Source: Pelomonas sp. BJYL3 (GTDB lineage: Bacteria; Pseudomonadota; Gammaproteobacteria; Burkholderiales; Burkholderiaceae_C). Taken from it: DNA of 64,000 nucleotides. The notes beneath the pieces are model-generated. The model was given only the letters and a program-made list of their open reading frames with translations, did no database searches and was not told where the DNA came from. The stretch lies in assembly GCF_027257975.1 (NCBI RefSeq), contig NZ_JANZKX010000006.1, positions 1 through 64,000 on the forward strand. The letters run 5' to 3'. Within the stretch, counting starts at the first letter, position 1, and every line of letters starts with the position of its first letter. The position numbers were made by a program, and so were the translations under genes. This document shows, one piece after another, positions 9,869-19,124 of the stretch.

Positions 9869-11362
9869 ATGGTGAACAAAGAGGGCGAGGCCATCGCCGC
9901 TCACCTATTGAGCGACGATTCCCTGCGGGCTGGCTTTGTGCCGCTTCGACAGGGTGGGAGGCAGACGCCGTTGTTCGTTGCACAGGGCCGGAGTACAGGC
10001 CAGATCGACCTGCAGGATCTCAACAAGTACCTGTCGGGCGCCATGCCCGTCTACCTGCTGGGACGCCATGCCGGCCGCCATGCCGCCACGCGCGAGGGGC
10101 AGGCCGCCAGCATGTTGCGCACCATCCGGCGCATTCAGCCGAACGGGCCCTATCGGCTCGCTGGCGTTGGCGCCTTCGGCATCCTGGCCTACGAGATCGC
10201 GCTGCAGCTGCTGGGTCAGGACCAGGAGGTCGAGTTCATCGGCCTGCTCGGGCCGCAGCCGGACCTCGCCGCGGACCTGCCCATGCCGGCCGCGGCGCTC
10301 TCGGTCCACCTGTTCGCCCCTGGCGAGCAGGCCGGCTGGAGCGGCAGCCTGCCAGGGCTTCAGCTGGCACAGCAGGGGCCAGGCCTTGGCGCGCGGGCCA
10401 CTGTGCGCGCATTGGCCGCCCAGCTGATGGTCTTGCAGGCCAAGCCCGAGACTGGCCGCCCCCGTGCGCCAGAACTGGACTACCAGCCCCATATCGTCAT
10501 CCAGTCCGGGCGACAGAGCCCGCTCAACAGGCATGCGCCGCTCTTCTGCATTCCGGGCGCCGGAGACAGCATCACCGGCTTCGCAGCGCTGGCAGGCGCC
10601 TTGGGGCCGGACTGGTCGGTGCACGGCTTGCAGCCGCGTGGTGTTGACGGCCTGATGGTCCCGCATGCCAGCGTCGAAGCCGCGGCGGCCCAGTGCATGA
10701 GTGCCATCGAGTCCGTACAGGGCAACGGGCCCGTGCATCTGCTCGGTCATTCCTTTGGCGGCTGGGTCGCCTTCCATATCGCCGGCCTGCTGCAGGCGGC
10801 CAACCGGCCTGCGGCATCCCTGACCCTGATCGACAGCGAGGCCCCGGGGACGCAGGGCACGCTCGGCCGTGAGTACACCCCGCTGGAGGTGATGGAGCAG
10901 TTCATCGAAAGCCTGGAGCTGGTCGCCGAGCGCTCCCTGGGGCTCAGCAGCGCTGCGCTGGCGTCTCTTGACGACGCCGGCCGGCTCCAGCAAGTGTTCC
11001 AGGCGGCGGTCCGGGTGGGCCTGCTGCCGGCACGGGCGCGTCCGCAGCTGTTGCAGGGACCGCTGCGGACCTTCGGCGCGGCGCTGCGTACCGTCTATCA
11101 GCCGGGCCCCAGCTGCACGGTGCCGGCGCGTCTGGTCCTGGTTCCAGATTCGCGGCTGCCGGCTCAGGAGGTGGCGCGCAAGGCCGCGGCCATGGCGCAG
11201 GGCTGGCGCCAGTTGCTGCCGCAGCTGAGCCAATGGGACGGTCCGGGCAACCACATGACCATCCTGCGCGCCCCTCATGTCAAGGCGCTGGCCGATTGGT
11301 GGCTGAGCGACCGGAGCGCCGCGCCCGCCAGCAGACCGTCCACACTCAACATGGTCATCTGA
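9869..11362 (+). CDS. Stand-alone double thioesterase; N-terminal domain catalytically dead
   Basis: The start at ATG 9869 is chosen because GGGAG sits 8 bases before it; a TTG at 9854 precedes that signal. The 497-aa product contains two thioesterase-type alpha/beta hydrolase domains. The first (about residues 25-170) matches the NRPS TE in layout, but the nucleophile motif is GVGAFG (Gly 101 where Ser is expected) and the position of the catalytic Asp reads LLGP. The second (about 210-480) has LFCIPGAG, GHSFGG with Ser 295, LIDSE with the Asp, and GNHMT with the His (about 462), a full triad. It resembles type II or tandem TEs of lipopeptide clusters, which edit misprimed carriers or release product. 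The first domain may be a carrier-docking or structural module. Confidence 0.9.
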   Translation: MVNKEGEAIAAHLLSDDSLRAGFVPLRQGGRQTPLFVAQGRSTGQIDLQDLNKYLSGAMPVYLLGRHAGRHAATREGQAASMLRTIRRIQPNGPYRLAGVGAFGILAYEIALQLLGQDQEVEFIGLLGPQPDLAADLPMPAAALSVHLFAPGEQAGWSGSLPGLQLAQQGPGLGARATVRALAAQLMVLQAKPETGRPRAPELDYQPHIVIQSGRQSPLNRHAPLFCIPGAGDSITGFAALAGALGPDWSVHGLQPRGVDGLMVPHASVEAAAAQCMSAIESVQGNGPVHLLGHSFGGWVAFHIAGLLQAANRPAASLTLIDSEAPGTQGTLGREYTPLEVMEQFIESLELVAERSLGLSSAALASLDDAGRLQQVFQAAVRVGLLPARARPQLLQGPLRTFGAALRTVYQPGPSCTVPARLVLVPDSRLPAQEVARKAAAMAQGWRQLLPQLSQWDGPGNHMTILRAPHVKALADWWLSDRSAAPASRPSTLNMVI

Positions 11363-11458
11363 CAACGGCACAATCGCGCCGCGAGAATTCCGGGCCTGGC
11401 TTGGCCGGTCCGTGATCGCCTGCGCCCCGTTCTTACAAATCAATTAACAAGGCAGATC

Positions 11459-12145
11459 ATGAACAATCTACAAATTGCCAGTCAAATCCTGCTCGAGCCG
11501 CAGGCCGCCTTCAACGCGCTGGGGGAGCGCCCCCGCTTCTGGTTCCCCCTGCTGCTGCTGGTGCTGGGCTCCGCAGTCGGCCTCTTCGGCTACTTCCAGA
11601 TGGTCGACTTCAACTGGCTCAACGACAACATCCTGCGCCCGGCCAGCCAGTCGGGCAGCGACGCGGAGTCCTCCCCCTTGTTGTCCCGCGGCGTCGTCAT
11701 CGGCACCTCGACGGCAGCCGTGCTCATCGGTCTGACCGTGGCCAGGCTTTTGGAGAGCAGCTACTTCCTTCTGGCCGGCCGCATGGCCAATATCGAGCGC
11801 TCCTTCAGGCACTGGATGGCCCTGAGCTGCTGGAGCGCACTCCCGCTGCTCCTGATCCTGCTGGTCTCCATGGGCTTCATGCTGATGCATCCGAACGGGC
11901 AGGTGGCTCAGGAGGAGCTCAACGTGCTGTCGCTCAACGAGCTGCTCTTCCATGTCCAGCGCAACAGCCCCTGGCATGGCTGGCTGTCGACCCTGACCAT
12001 CCTCCATCCCTGGGTCTGGTGGCTGAGCGCAATCGGGGTGAAGGCCTGGAGCGGCCGGTCCATGGCCTTTTCCGTGGCTTTCTCCATGGTCCCGTGGTCG
12101 GTCTACTACGGTGTTTGGGCCCTGATCATCCTGGTGCGCGCATAA
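11459..12145 (+). CDS. Yip1-family membrane protein, YknW-like exporter partner
   Basis: The 228-aa product starts with an amphipathic segment (ILLEPQAAFNAL) typical of bacterial Yip1-family proteins, followed by about five hydrophobic segments (starting near residues 25, 75, 120, 175 and 205). Its stop is followed after one base by the ATG of the membrane fusion gene, so the two are translationally linked. In Bacillus subtilis the Yip1-family YknW precedes yknX, yknY and yknZ and supports assembly of that ABC complex; the same order occurs here. The function is inferred from family and order. Confidence 0.85.
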   Translation: MNNLQIASQILLEPQAAFNALGERPRFWFPLLLLVLGSAVGLFGYFQMVDFNWLNDNILRPASQSGSDAESSPLLSRGVVIGTSTAAVLIGLTVARLLESSYFLLAGRMANIERSFRHWMALSCWSALPLLLILLVSMGFMLMHPNGQVAQEELNVLSLNELLFHVQRNSPWHGWLSTLTILHPWVWWLSAIGVKAWSGRSMAFSVAFSMVPWSVYYGVWALIILVRA

Positions 12146-12146
12146 C

Positions 12147-13364
12147 ATGAGCAAAAGCAAGAAATGGGCGGCCGCTGCCGCGATCGCCCTGGTCCTGGTC
12201 GTGCCGGTCGGCGTGAAGCTGGCGCGCGGCAAGCAAGTCAAGGACGTCGAGACCGAGAAGGTGGTGCTGCGTGCGCCGTCGCCGTCCATCCTGGCCTCGG
12301 GCACCCTGGTCTACGAGAGTCAGGTCACCCTGGTGCCTGAGATCATCGCCCGCGTCAACGAGGTGCTGGTCAAGGAAGGGGACGCGGTGCGCAAGGGGCA
12401 GCTGCTGATCCGACTGGAGGACGAGTCCCCTCGCGCGGAGACCTTGCAGCTGCAAGCCAGTCTGCGCCAGTCGGAGCTGCAGGTGGAACGCCAGCGCGTG
12501 AACCTGGAAGCCCTGACGGTGCGTGCCAAGCGCTATGCCGAGCTGCGCCGCCATGATCTCGTCGAGCCGACGAAGTACGACGAAATGCAGGCCCAGGTGG
12601 ACCTGGCCGCCGTCGAGCTGCGCACCGGCCGGGAGACGGTCAAGCAAGCGCAGGCGCAGCTGCGTCAGGCCCAGGACCGCCTGGCCAAGACGGAGATCCA
12701 CGCGCCCATCGACGGCAAGGTGACCCTGGTCAGCATCAAGCCCGGCGAGACGGCGGTGCCGGCGGCCGTCAGCATCGCAGGCTCGACCCTGATGACCATT
12801 GCCGATACGAGCAGCACCTTTGCCGAGATCAACGTCGACGAGACCGATGTGGCTCGGCTGTCCAAGGGGCAGGGGGTTCGCATTGTTCCCGCCGCCTTTC
12901 CCGACCGCGCCTTCCGTGGTCGTGTGGAGCAGGTCGCCATGGCCCCCAAGCAGAACCCGGGCCAGAGCCGCAGCTACCCCGTGCGGGTCAAGCTGGAGAA
13001 CGAGGGCCTGCCCTTCCATCCAGGCATGAGCTGCCGGGCCGAGATCGCCGTGAGCCAAAGCGGCGAGGCCAAGAATCCCGGTGTTCCGGTTCAGGCCGTC
13101 CACTATGAATCCAGCGAAGGACGCGACGACAAGACCCGCGCCTTCGTCTTCGTCATGGACAATCGCCGCGCCGTGCGCCGTCCCGTGGAGATTGGCCTGG
13201 CCGATGACACCTTCATCGAAGTCACCCGCGGACTGAAGACCGGCGAGACCGTGATCACCGGTCCGGCGAAGACCCTGCGCTTCCTGTCCGACGGCGAGGC
13301 GGTGCGCAGCCAGGACCGTGCCGAGGCCCGTGACAGTCACCAAAAAGGCGGCAAGCCGTCCTGA
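12147..13364 (+). CDS. Periplasmic adaptor (membrane fusion) protein, MacA/YknX type
   Basis: The 405-aa product has one N-terminal membrane anchor, a lipoyl-like half near residue 65 (VNEVLVKEGDAVRKGQLL), a long coiled-coil hairpin rich in Gln/Arg/Leu (about 90-180), the second lipoyl half (IHAPIDGKV) and beta-barrel domains. This is the classic HlyD/MacA layout for linking an inner-membrane ABC pump to a TolC-type channel. Neighbours are a Yip1 protein before it and an ABC ATPase, permease and TolC-like gene after it. Probable role: export of the NRPS product. Confidence 0.93.
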   Translation: MSKSKKWAAAAAIALVLVVPVGVKLARGKQVKDVETEKVVLRAPSPSILASGTLVYESQVTLVPEIIARVNEVLVKEGDAVRKGQLLIRLEDESPRAETLQLQASLRQSELQVERQRVNLEALTVRAKRYAELRRHDLVEPTKYDEMQAQVDLAAVELRTGRETVKQAQAQLRQAQDRLAKTEIHAPIDGKVTLVSIKPGETAVPAAVSIAGSTLMTIADTSSTFAEINVDETDVARLSKGQGVRIVPAAFPDRAFRGRVEQVAMAPKQNPGQSRSYPVRVKLENEGLPFHPGMSCRAEIAVSQSGEAKNPGVPVQAVHYESSEGRDDKTRAFVFVMDNRRAVRRPVEIGLADDTFIEVTRGLKTGETVITGPAKTLRFLSDGEAVRSQDRAEARDSHQKGGKPS

Positions 13365-13394
13365 CCAGCCGGCCTTGAGCCAAGAGACACCGTC

Positions 13395-14116
<722 letters not shown>

Positions 14117-14120
<4 letters not shown>

Positions 14121-15424
14121 ACACAGCAAGCCAGACCGAGGCCCCGGCGGCCTTGGACGACTTCACGGGCGAGGAGGGCAGCGATCAGCGGGTCGGGCTC
14201 TATGCCTTGCAAGAGGCCATGCGCTCCGCCCTGGCCAGCATCCGGGCCCACGGCCTTCGCAGCTTCCTGACCATGTTGGGCATCATCATCGGCGTGGCGT
14301 CTGTCATCGCCGTGGTGGCCCTGGTGCAGGGGCTGTCCAGCTCGATCTCGCGCCAGTTCCAGAGCCTTGGGGGCAACGCCCTGACCGTGCGCGCAGAGAC
14401 GCCGCTGGAGGACGAGCTGCGCGGCAAGATCAATCGCTTGCGCCTGACCGACCTGGACCAGATCAAGCACGGCGTGGACGGCATCCGGCACATCACCCCC
14501 ATCGTCGCGGGCGGTGGCGGCAACGTCGAGATCCGCAACGGCCCCAATGTGGGCACCGGTGTCATGCTGGGGACCACGAGCCGCTACCAGGACGTCCAGC
14601 AGTCCTACCCGCGCTACGGCCGCTTCCTGACCGACAGCGACGACGACACGCGACGGCGCGTCGTGGTGCTGGGCGAGCGGCTACGGCGTGACCTGAAGCT
14701 CCCGGCCGACCCGTCGGGCCACTACATCCAGATCGGCAACGAGTGGTTCAAGGTCGTCGGGCTGATGGAGCCGCGCGGCGAGATGTTCGGCGTCAGCCAG
14801 GACAACTACCTGCTGATGCCCTACCACACGGCACTGTCCGTCACTGGCGTGACGGACCAGCCCGACCTGTCCATCACCTTCACAGTGACGGACATGGACC
14901 AGGCGGGCGCCGTCAAGGCACGCGTGAGCAGCCTGTTGCGCCGCGCTCACCAGCTCAAGCAGGGGCAGGCGGATGACTTCATCGTGGAGTCGGCCGATTC
15001 GCTGGCCAAATCCTTCAAGGAGATCACCACCATCGTGACGCTGGTGGTCGCGGGGGTGGTGAGCATCTCGCTGCTGGTCGGGGGCGTGGGCATCATGAAC
15101 ATCATGCTGGTGTCCGTCACCGAGCGGACCCGGGAGATCGGCATCGTCAAGGCCCTGGGTGCGCCACGGCACTTCATCCTGATGCAGTTCCTTATGGAAG
15201 CCGTGGTACTGGCGATGCTGGGCGGCCTGATCGGCGTGGCCGCCGGCTACGGCCTGGGCTTTGGCATTGCCAAGCTGATTCCCAACTTCCCCGATCCCAC
15301 CGTGCCCTGGTGGGCTGTGGCGGGGGCCTGTGGCTTCTCAGGCTTCGTCGGCATGGTGTTCGGCATCATCCCAGCCAGCAACGCGGCCGGTCTCGCACCC
15401 ATCGAAGCCCTGCGCTACGAATAG
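14117..15424 (+). CDS. ABC transporter permease, MacB/FtsX family
   Basis: The 435-aa product has a first transmembrane helix near residue 50 with the preceding conserved IRAHGLRSFLTMLGI pattern, a large periplasmic (MacB core) domain, and three C-terminal helices (starting near residues 305, 355 and 395). The stretch GIMNIMLVSVTERTREIG is diagnostic for MacB/YknZ permeases. It pairs with the overlapping ATPase. MacB-type pumps act as mechanotransducers that expel periplasmic substrates through TolC rather than moving them across the inner membrane, so the cargo may be the mature periplasmic peptide. Confidence 0.95.
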
Positions 15425-15448
15425 CAACTCAACACAATCGCCAGCTCT

Positions 15449-16801
15449 ATGCTTTTGAAGCCATTTCTCGCGAGGCGCACGCACCTCGCTCTGGTGCTTG
15501 CCGTATCGGCAGCTTGCGGCCAGGTCCATGCGGAGGACCTGGTCCAGGTCTTCGATGCGGCCTACAAGCAGGACGCCGGTCTGCGGGCCGCCCAGCGCCA
15601 GCGCGATGCGGCCCTGCCGCGCGCTGCGCAGACCCGGGCGCTGTTCCTGCCCGCCATCAGCCTTGAAGGAAGCAGCACACGCAGGCGGCAGAGCCTCCCC
15701 TCCGGCGAGGTCGCGTCCGATAGTGCTCCGCTTTACGGCACCACCACGACGGCGAACCTGGTGCTGCGCCAGGCGCTGTTCAACCGCCAGCACACGGCGG
15801 ACCTGAGGCGCTCAGGCATCGAGGAGCAGTTGGCACAGCGGGACTACGAGCTGACGCAGCAGGCCTTCATCGTCCAGGTGGCTAGGGCCTACTTCGACGT
15901 GCTCTCGGCTCAGGACGTTCTTACGGCAACCCAGGGGAGCAAGGAGTCCATCCATGGGCAGCTCAACGCAGCCCAGCTCCAGTACAAGGCCGGCACCGGC
16001 ATCATCACCGATGTGCGCGACGCCCAGGCGCGCTTTGACCTGGCTGCGGCCCAGGAGCAGGCCGCGGAGAACGAGCTGCGCATCGCTCGCCTGGCCTTGG
16101 CCAGGTTGGCAGGGCGTCCCGGGCTCAGCCCGGCACCGCTGGCCCAGCCTGTGGTGCTGCCCGAACTCGAACAGCGCGAGCTGGCATCGTGGGCCGCCGA
16201 TGAGGCCGAGCATCCAATCCTGAAGCGTGCTCACTTGACGCTGGCTGCCGCCAGGGCCGGCACCGAGCGGGCCCGCGCAGGCTCCCTGCCTACCGTGGAG
16301 CTGGTGTCCTCGCTCGGCTACAGCCGTCAGACAGGCGCTGCCGCTCAGGCCCAGGGCCTTGCCGGTTCCACGCGCCAGGCCAGTATTGGCGTGGAGCTGA
16401 ACCTGCCCATCTTCGCGGGGCATGCCATCGACAACCGCCTCCGGGAGACCCTGATCCTGGAGAGCAAGGCGGAGGACGAGTTGGAGGCAACGCGGCACTC
16501 CGTCGCTGAAGCCACCGAGCGTGCCTACTTCCAGATGCAATCGGCCCGTGCGCAGCTCAGCGCGCTGGAAACAGCCGCCATCTCCAGCCAGCAGTCGCTG
16601 GAGGCCACCCAACGTGGCTACAGGGCCGGCGTGCGGCTGAGCCTGGATGTGCTCAATGCCGAGGCCCAGCGCTACGAGACCCAGCGCGACCTGGCCAAGG
16701 CACGCTATGCGCTGCTGATGGGCCAGCTCAGGCTGCGCGAGGCCACCGGACAGCTGCGCGCGGAGCATCTGGAAGAACTCAACAAGGCTCTGGCACGCTG
16801 A
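15449..16801 (+). CDS. TolC-family outer-membrane efflux protein
   Basis: The 450-aa product has a signal peptide (ends near CGQVHAED) and two long alpha-helical repeats of the OEP family, with DLVQVFDAAYKQDAGLRAA at the N-terminus typical of TolC itself rather than of lipidated NodT-type channels; no lipobox is seen. The gene lies 24 bases after the permease and completes the exporter. A weak stem (16801-16818) lies at the stop codon. Confidence 0.93.
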   Translation: MLLKPFLARRTHLALVLAVSAACGQVHAEDLVQVFDAAYKQDAGLRAAQRQRDAALPRAAQTRALFLPAISLEGSSTRRRQSLPSGEVASDSAPLYGTTTTANLVLRQALFNRQHTADLRRSGIEEQLAQRDYELTQQAFIVQVARAYFDVLSAQDVLTATQGSKESIHGQLNAAQLQYKAGTGIITDVRDAQARFDLAAAQEQAAENELRIARLALARLAGRPGLSPAPLAQPVVLPELEQRELASWAADEAEHPILKRAHLTLAAARAGTERARAGSLPTVELVSSLGYSRQTGAAAQAQGLAGSTRQASIGVELNLPIFAGHAIDNRLRETLILESKAEDELEATRHSVAEATERAYFQMQSARAQLSALETAAISSQQSLEATQRGYRAGVRLSLDVLNAEAQRYETQRDLAKARYALLMGQLRLREATGQLRAEHLEELNKALAR

Positions 16802-16892
16802 GGGCAGTGTGCTGCCTTGCCATCGTCTAGGGGAATCTACCTGCGGGAAAGCTCCCTAATGACAGAGCTATGACTGTTGGCAATATCGCGCT

Positions 16893-17106
16893 GCGAATCC
16901 AGGAGAGTGACCGTGCTGGCCAAAAGCCTCACGGGACGCCGAAGGCGCAATCTCCCATACACGCTCAGGCCCCGTACTGGACTCGCAATCAGCCGACACT
17001 GGAGAGTGGATCACGCGGACATGCCCATGGCCGGTGATCCCACCGAAGGAGCAAGCGGAAGGCAGCGCCTCCCGCGAATCTCTCAGGTACCAAGGACAGC
17101 GGGAGC
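16893..17106 (+). ncRNA. Tandem glycine riboswitch, apparently orphan
   Basis: Two glycine aptamers lie head to tail on the plus strand. The first has GGAGAGTG at 16902, GCCGAAGGCGCAA at 16938 and CTCAGG at 16964. The second has GGAGAGTG at 17001, CACCGAAGGAGCAAGC at 17041 and a closing CTCTCAGG near 17080. The core boxes and the short linker match tandem gcvT-type riboswitches of proteobacteria. No glycine-cleavage or amino-acid transport gene follows; the next convincing gene on this strand starts at 17685. The RNA call is strong, but the target is unknown. Boundaries are approximate. Confidence 0.9.
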
Positions 17107-17684
17107 GGCGCGAAGTCTTCACAGGCCAGACCGGGGCTGATCGCTCCGCAGCCTGTGCAGGCTTTGTGATGCAAACCCCTGTCCGGAGTGTCTGATATGT
17201 CGTCGGCAGCCCTCCCGCTCCTTTCGACCCTCCCCGCCCGTGCGCCTCGACCTGTGTCCATTTCCCAGTGGGCCAGGCTGGCGCGGGCAGCCCATGGACC
17301 GGATGCGGTCCGGGGTCAGGTCTTGCCTGTCCTGCCACCTCGGAGACGCCATCAGCGATGGCGCCGCGTGACCGGCTGCGCCTGACCCCCATCGCCTGAC
17401 TGCAGCGCAGGCACATCACCCGCAGACATCGACTGGATCCGCTCCCGGGCGGGCAGGCCGCGCCTTGGCGCCTGCCGATCCGCCATGGCGCAGCGCGCCG
17501 TCGCACGCATATCGCCGCTGAATGAGTAACGATGCAAGTGAGCGTCCAGCAATAGAGATGCCACTGCACAGCACGTCGAAGCGCCGCCAGGAGAAGGGCG
17601 GTCTTCCACGAACCGCCGGGCGGGCCGTACAGGCTGCCTGCCGGCGGGACCCAAGCAGTACCCATCGCAACCGAAGGAGACATC
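17107..17684 (+). other. 578-base stretch after the glycine riboswitch without a supported gene
   Basis: I see no gene here that I can support. Short frames exist, for example 17197-17385, but they look like arginine/proline-rich GC artefacts with no ribosome binding site. A small inverted repeat (AGCCTG/CAGGCT, about 17151-17164) follows the aptamers without a T-run. The last bases contain GAAGGAGA, the ribosome binding site for the gene at 17685. The stretch may be a long 5' leader or the remains of a lost glycine-regulated gene. Confidence 0.5.
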
Positions 17685-18419
17685 ATGTTCAAGAAGAAAG
17701 CATTGGTCCTGCCAGGCGCGCTGCTGTGCGCCTTGACGCTGGCCGCACTGCCGGCCTCCGCCGTACCCGCCGGCGGCGAGCGAGGCAACATCGCTCAACG
17801 CCAGTCCGACCGCAACCAGGCGCTGATGGCAGCCCAGCGCGGCCTGGGCGAATACCAGCAGCGCAAGCAGCAGTACTACGCCGGCCTGTCCCCGAGCCAC
17901 ATGGCGCTGGAGGTGTCCGATGTCCAGGAGCTGTCGCAGGCCCGGATCGGCGCAGGCTTCGAGATGCACACGGTCAGCCCGCAGGAACTGGCCGCCGGTC
18001 GCACTGACCTCAGCGCCATGGCAACGCCGACGGGCAGCTGGCGCTTCGTCGTGCAAGTCGGAGAGCGGCCGGTCGGTCTGGTGACCGTGCAGAAGGCGGA
18101 AGGGCGCTGGCAGGCCGTCTCCTTCGGCGGGGCGGGGTTGGCCCGTGAGCTGGATGCGCTGCGCCAGGTCCATGGCAATGCCGACGGCAGCAATCTGCGT
18201 TTCATCCGCGTCTACCAGGCTCAGTCGGACCTGCTGGAGGTGGTGTCCGGCAAGGATGGCAGGGCCCGCTACGCGACGCTGCAGTCTGCCCGCGCCGCCC
18301 TGCTGCGCCATGGCCTGGCCGCGGGTTCAGGCGAGGCCAACGCTGGCCTGGTGGAAGCGCCGCAGCTGCTCGATCCGCTGCGCACGGCCGTGAGCAAGAA
18401 CCTGGACACGCTGCGCTGA
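17685..18419 (+). CDS. Secreted protein of unknown function, likely partner of the adjacent peptidase
   Basis: The 244-aa product starts at ATG 17685 after a strong GAAGGAGA. A signal peptide (MFKKK, hydrophobic core, cleavage near PASAVPA) is followed by a Gln/Arg-rich helical stretch and then a mixed region with repeated short strands (WRFVVQVGERPVGLVTV, WQAVSFGGAG). There are no cysteines in the mature part and no known catalytic motif. It lies 49 bases before a papain-like peptidase gene. A role as separate prodomain, chaperone or inhibitor of that peptidase is inferred, not shown. Confidence 0.82.
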   Translation: MFKKKALVLPGALLCALTLAALPASAVPAGGERGNIAQRQSDRNQALMAAQRGLGEYQQRKQQYYAGLSPSHMALEVSDVQELSQARIGAGFEMHTVSPQELAAGRTDLSAMATPTGSWRFVVQVGERPVGLVTVQKAEGRWQAVSFGGAGLARELDALRQVHGNADGSNLRFIRVYQAQSDLLEVVSGKDGRARYATLQSARAALLRHGLAAGSGEANAGLVEAPQLLDPLRTAVSKNLDTLR

Positions 18420-18468
18420 GCCGCCAGCACACCGACGAACCTTCCCCAAAGAATCGAATGGAGATCGC

Positions 18469-19047
18469 ATGAACGCGAATCTGAAGAAGACGCTGGCCGG
18501 CCTGGGTCTCAGCCTGCTCATGCCCCTGGCCTTCGCCCAGTACAAGGCGCTGAACGTGCCCCAGACCATCCAGGAGCACAGCCAGTGGTGCTGGTCGGCC
18601 TCCAGCAAGGCCATCATCAGCTACTACAAGACGCCCCCGAGCCAGTGCAGCATCGTCAACTGGGCCTTCGGCATCAACTACGCCTGCGGCAACGGCACCT
18701 TCAACTGGAGCAGCTACGCCAACCAGCCCAATGCACTGTACGGCTCGGGTGGCAGTGCCCAGGGCGTGCTGGCCAACTGGGGCATCGGCACCAATGCCTA
18801 TGCCTATGCCTCGTCCTGGAACGCCATCGTTTCAGACATCAACTACAACAAGCCCTTCATGATCCGCTTCGGCTGGAGCTCCGGTGGCGGGCACATCATG
18901 GTCGGGACCGGCTATGAAGTCTGGAACGGCGGCTACTACGTGCTCTACATGAACCCGTGGCCCGGCGAAGGCAATTCGGAAGACAGCTACAACTGGATGG
19001 TCTCCGCCAGCGACCACGCCTGGACGCACACCTTGCGCGTGCGCTGA
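18469..19047 (+). CDS. Secreted papain-like cysteine peptidase
   Basis: The 192-aa product has a short signal peptide (cleavage near AFAQYK) and then, almost at once, QEHSQWCWSAS: the oxyanion Gln and catalytic Cys of papain-fold enzymes with the Trp pattern of the papain-like/C39-like bacterial families. The second half has GGGHIMVGTGYE (catalytic His) and YVLYMNPWPG (Asn/Asp-type residue). The length is close to a bare catalytic core; no propeptide is present. It should act outside the inner membrane. The upstream secreted protein may provide the missing pro-function. Confidence 0.87.
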   Translation: MNANLKKTLAGLGLSLLMPLAFAQYKALNVPQTIQEHSQWCWSASSKAIISYYKTPPSQCSIVNWAFGINYACGNGTFNWSSYANQPNALYGSGGSAQGVLANWGIGTNAYAYASSWNAIVSDINYNKPFMIRFGWSSGGGHIMVGTGYEVWNGGYYVLYMNPWPGEGNSEDSYNWMVSASDHAWTHTLRVR

Positions 19048-19056
19048 CGCCTGTCG

Positions 19057-19100
19057 ACTCCGCCGCAGCACGAGGAGATGAGAGAGGGCTGCGGCGGAGT
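19057..19100. terminator. Bidirectional terminator-like hairpin
   Basis: A perfect 12-base inverted repeat (ACTCCGCCGCAG at 19057-19068 and its complement at 19089-19100) with a 20-base purine-rich loop sits between the convergent peptidase and binding-protein genes. There is no clear T-run, so strength is uncertain, but position and perfect pairing support a shared terminator. Confidence 0.6.
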
Positions 19101-19124
19101 GGGGCGCTGGATCGGCGATGGGCC

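Noticed and set aside
17197-17385. 62-codon frame directly after the riboswitch as its target gene
   Set aside because: No ribosome binding site, no signal or fold pattern, Arg/Pro-rich end; not supported as a protein.
16868-17791. 307-codon minus-strand frame across the first glycine riboswitch
   Set aside because: Composition is Pro/Arg/Ser-rich with no motif and it lies over the structured RNA; a GC artefact.
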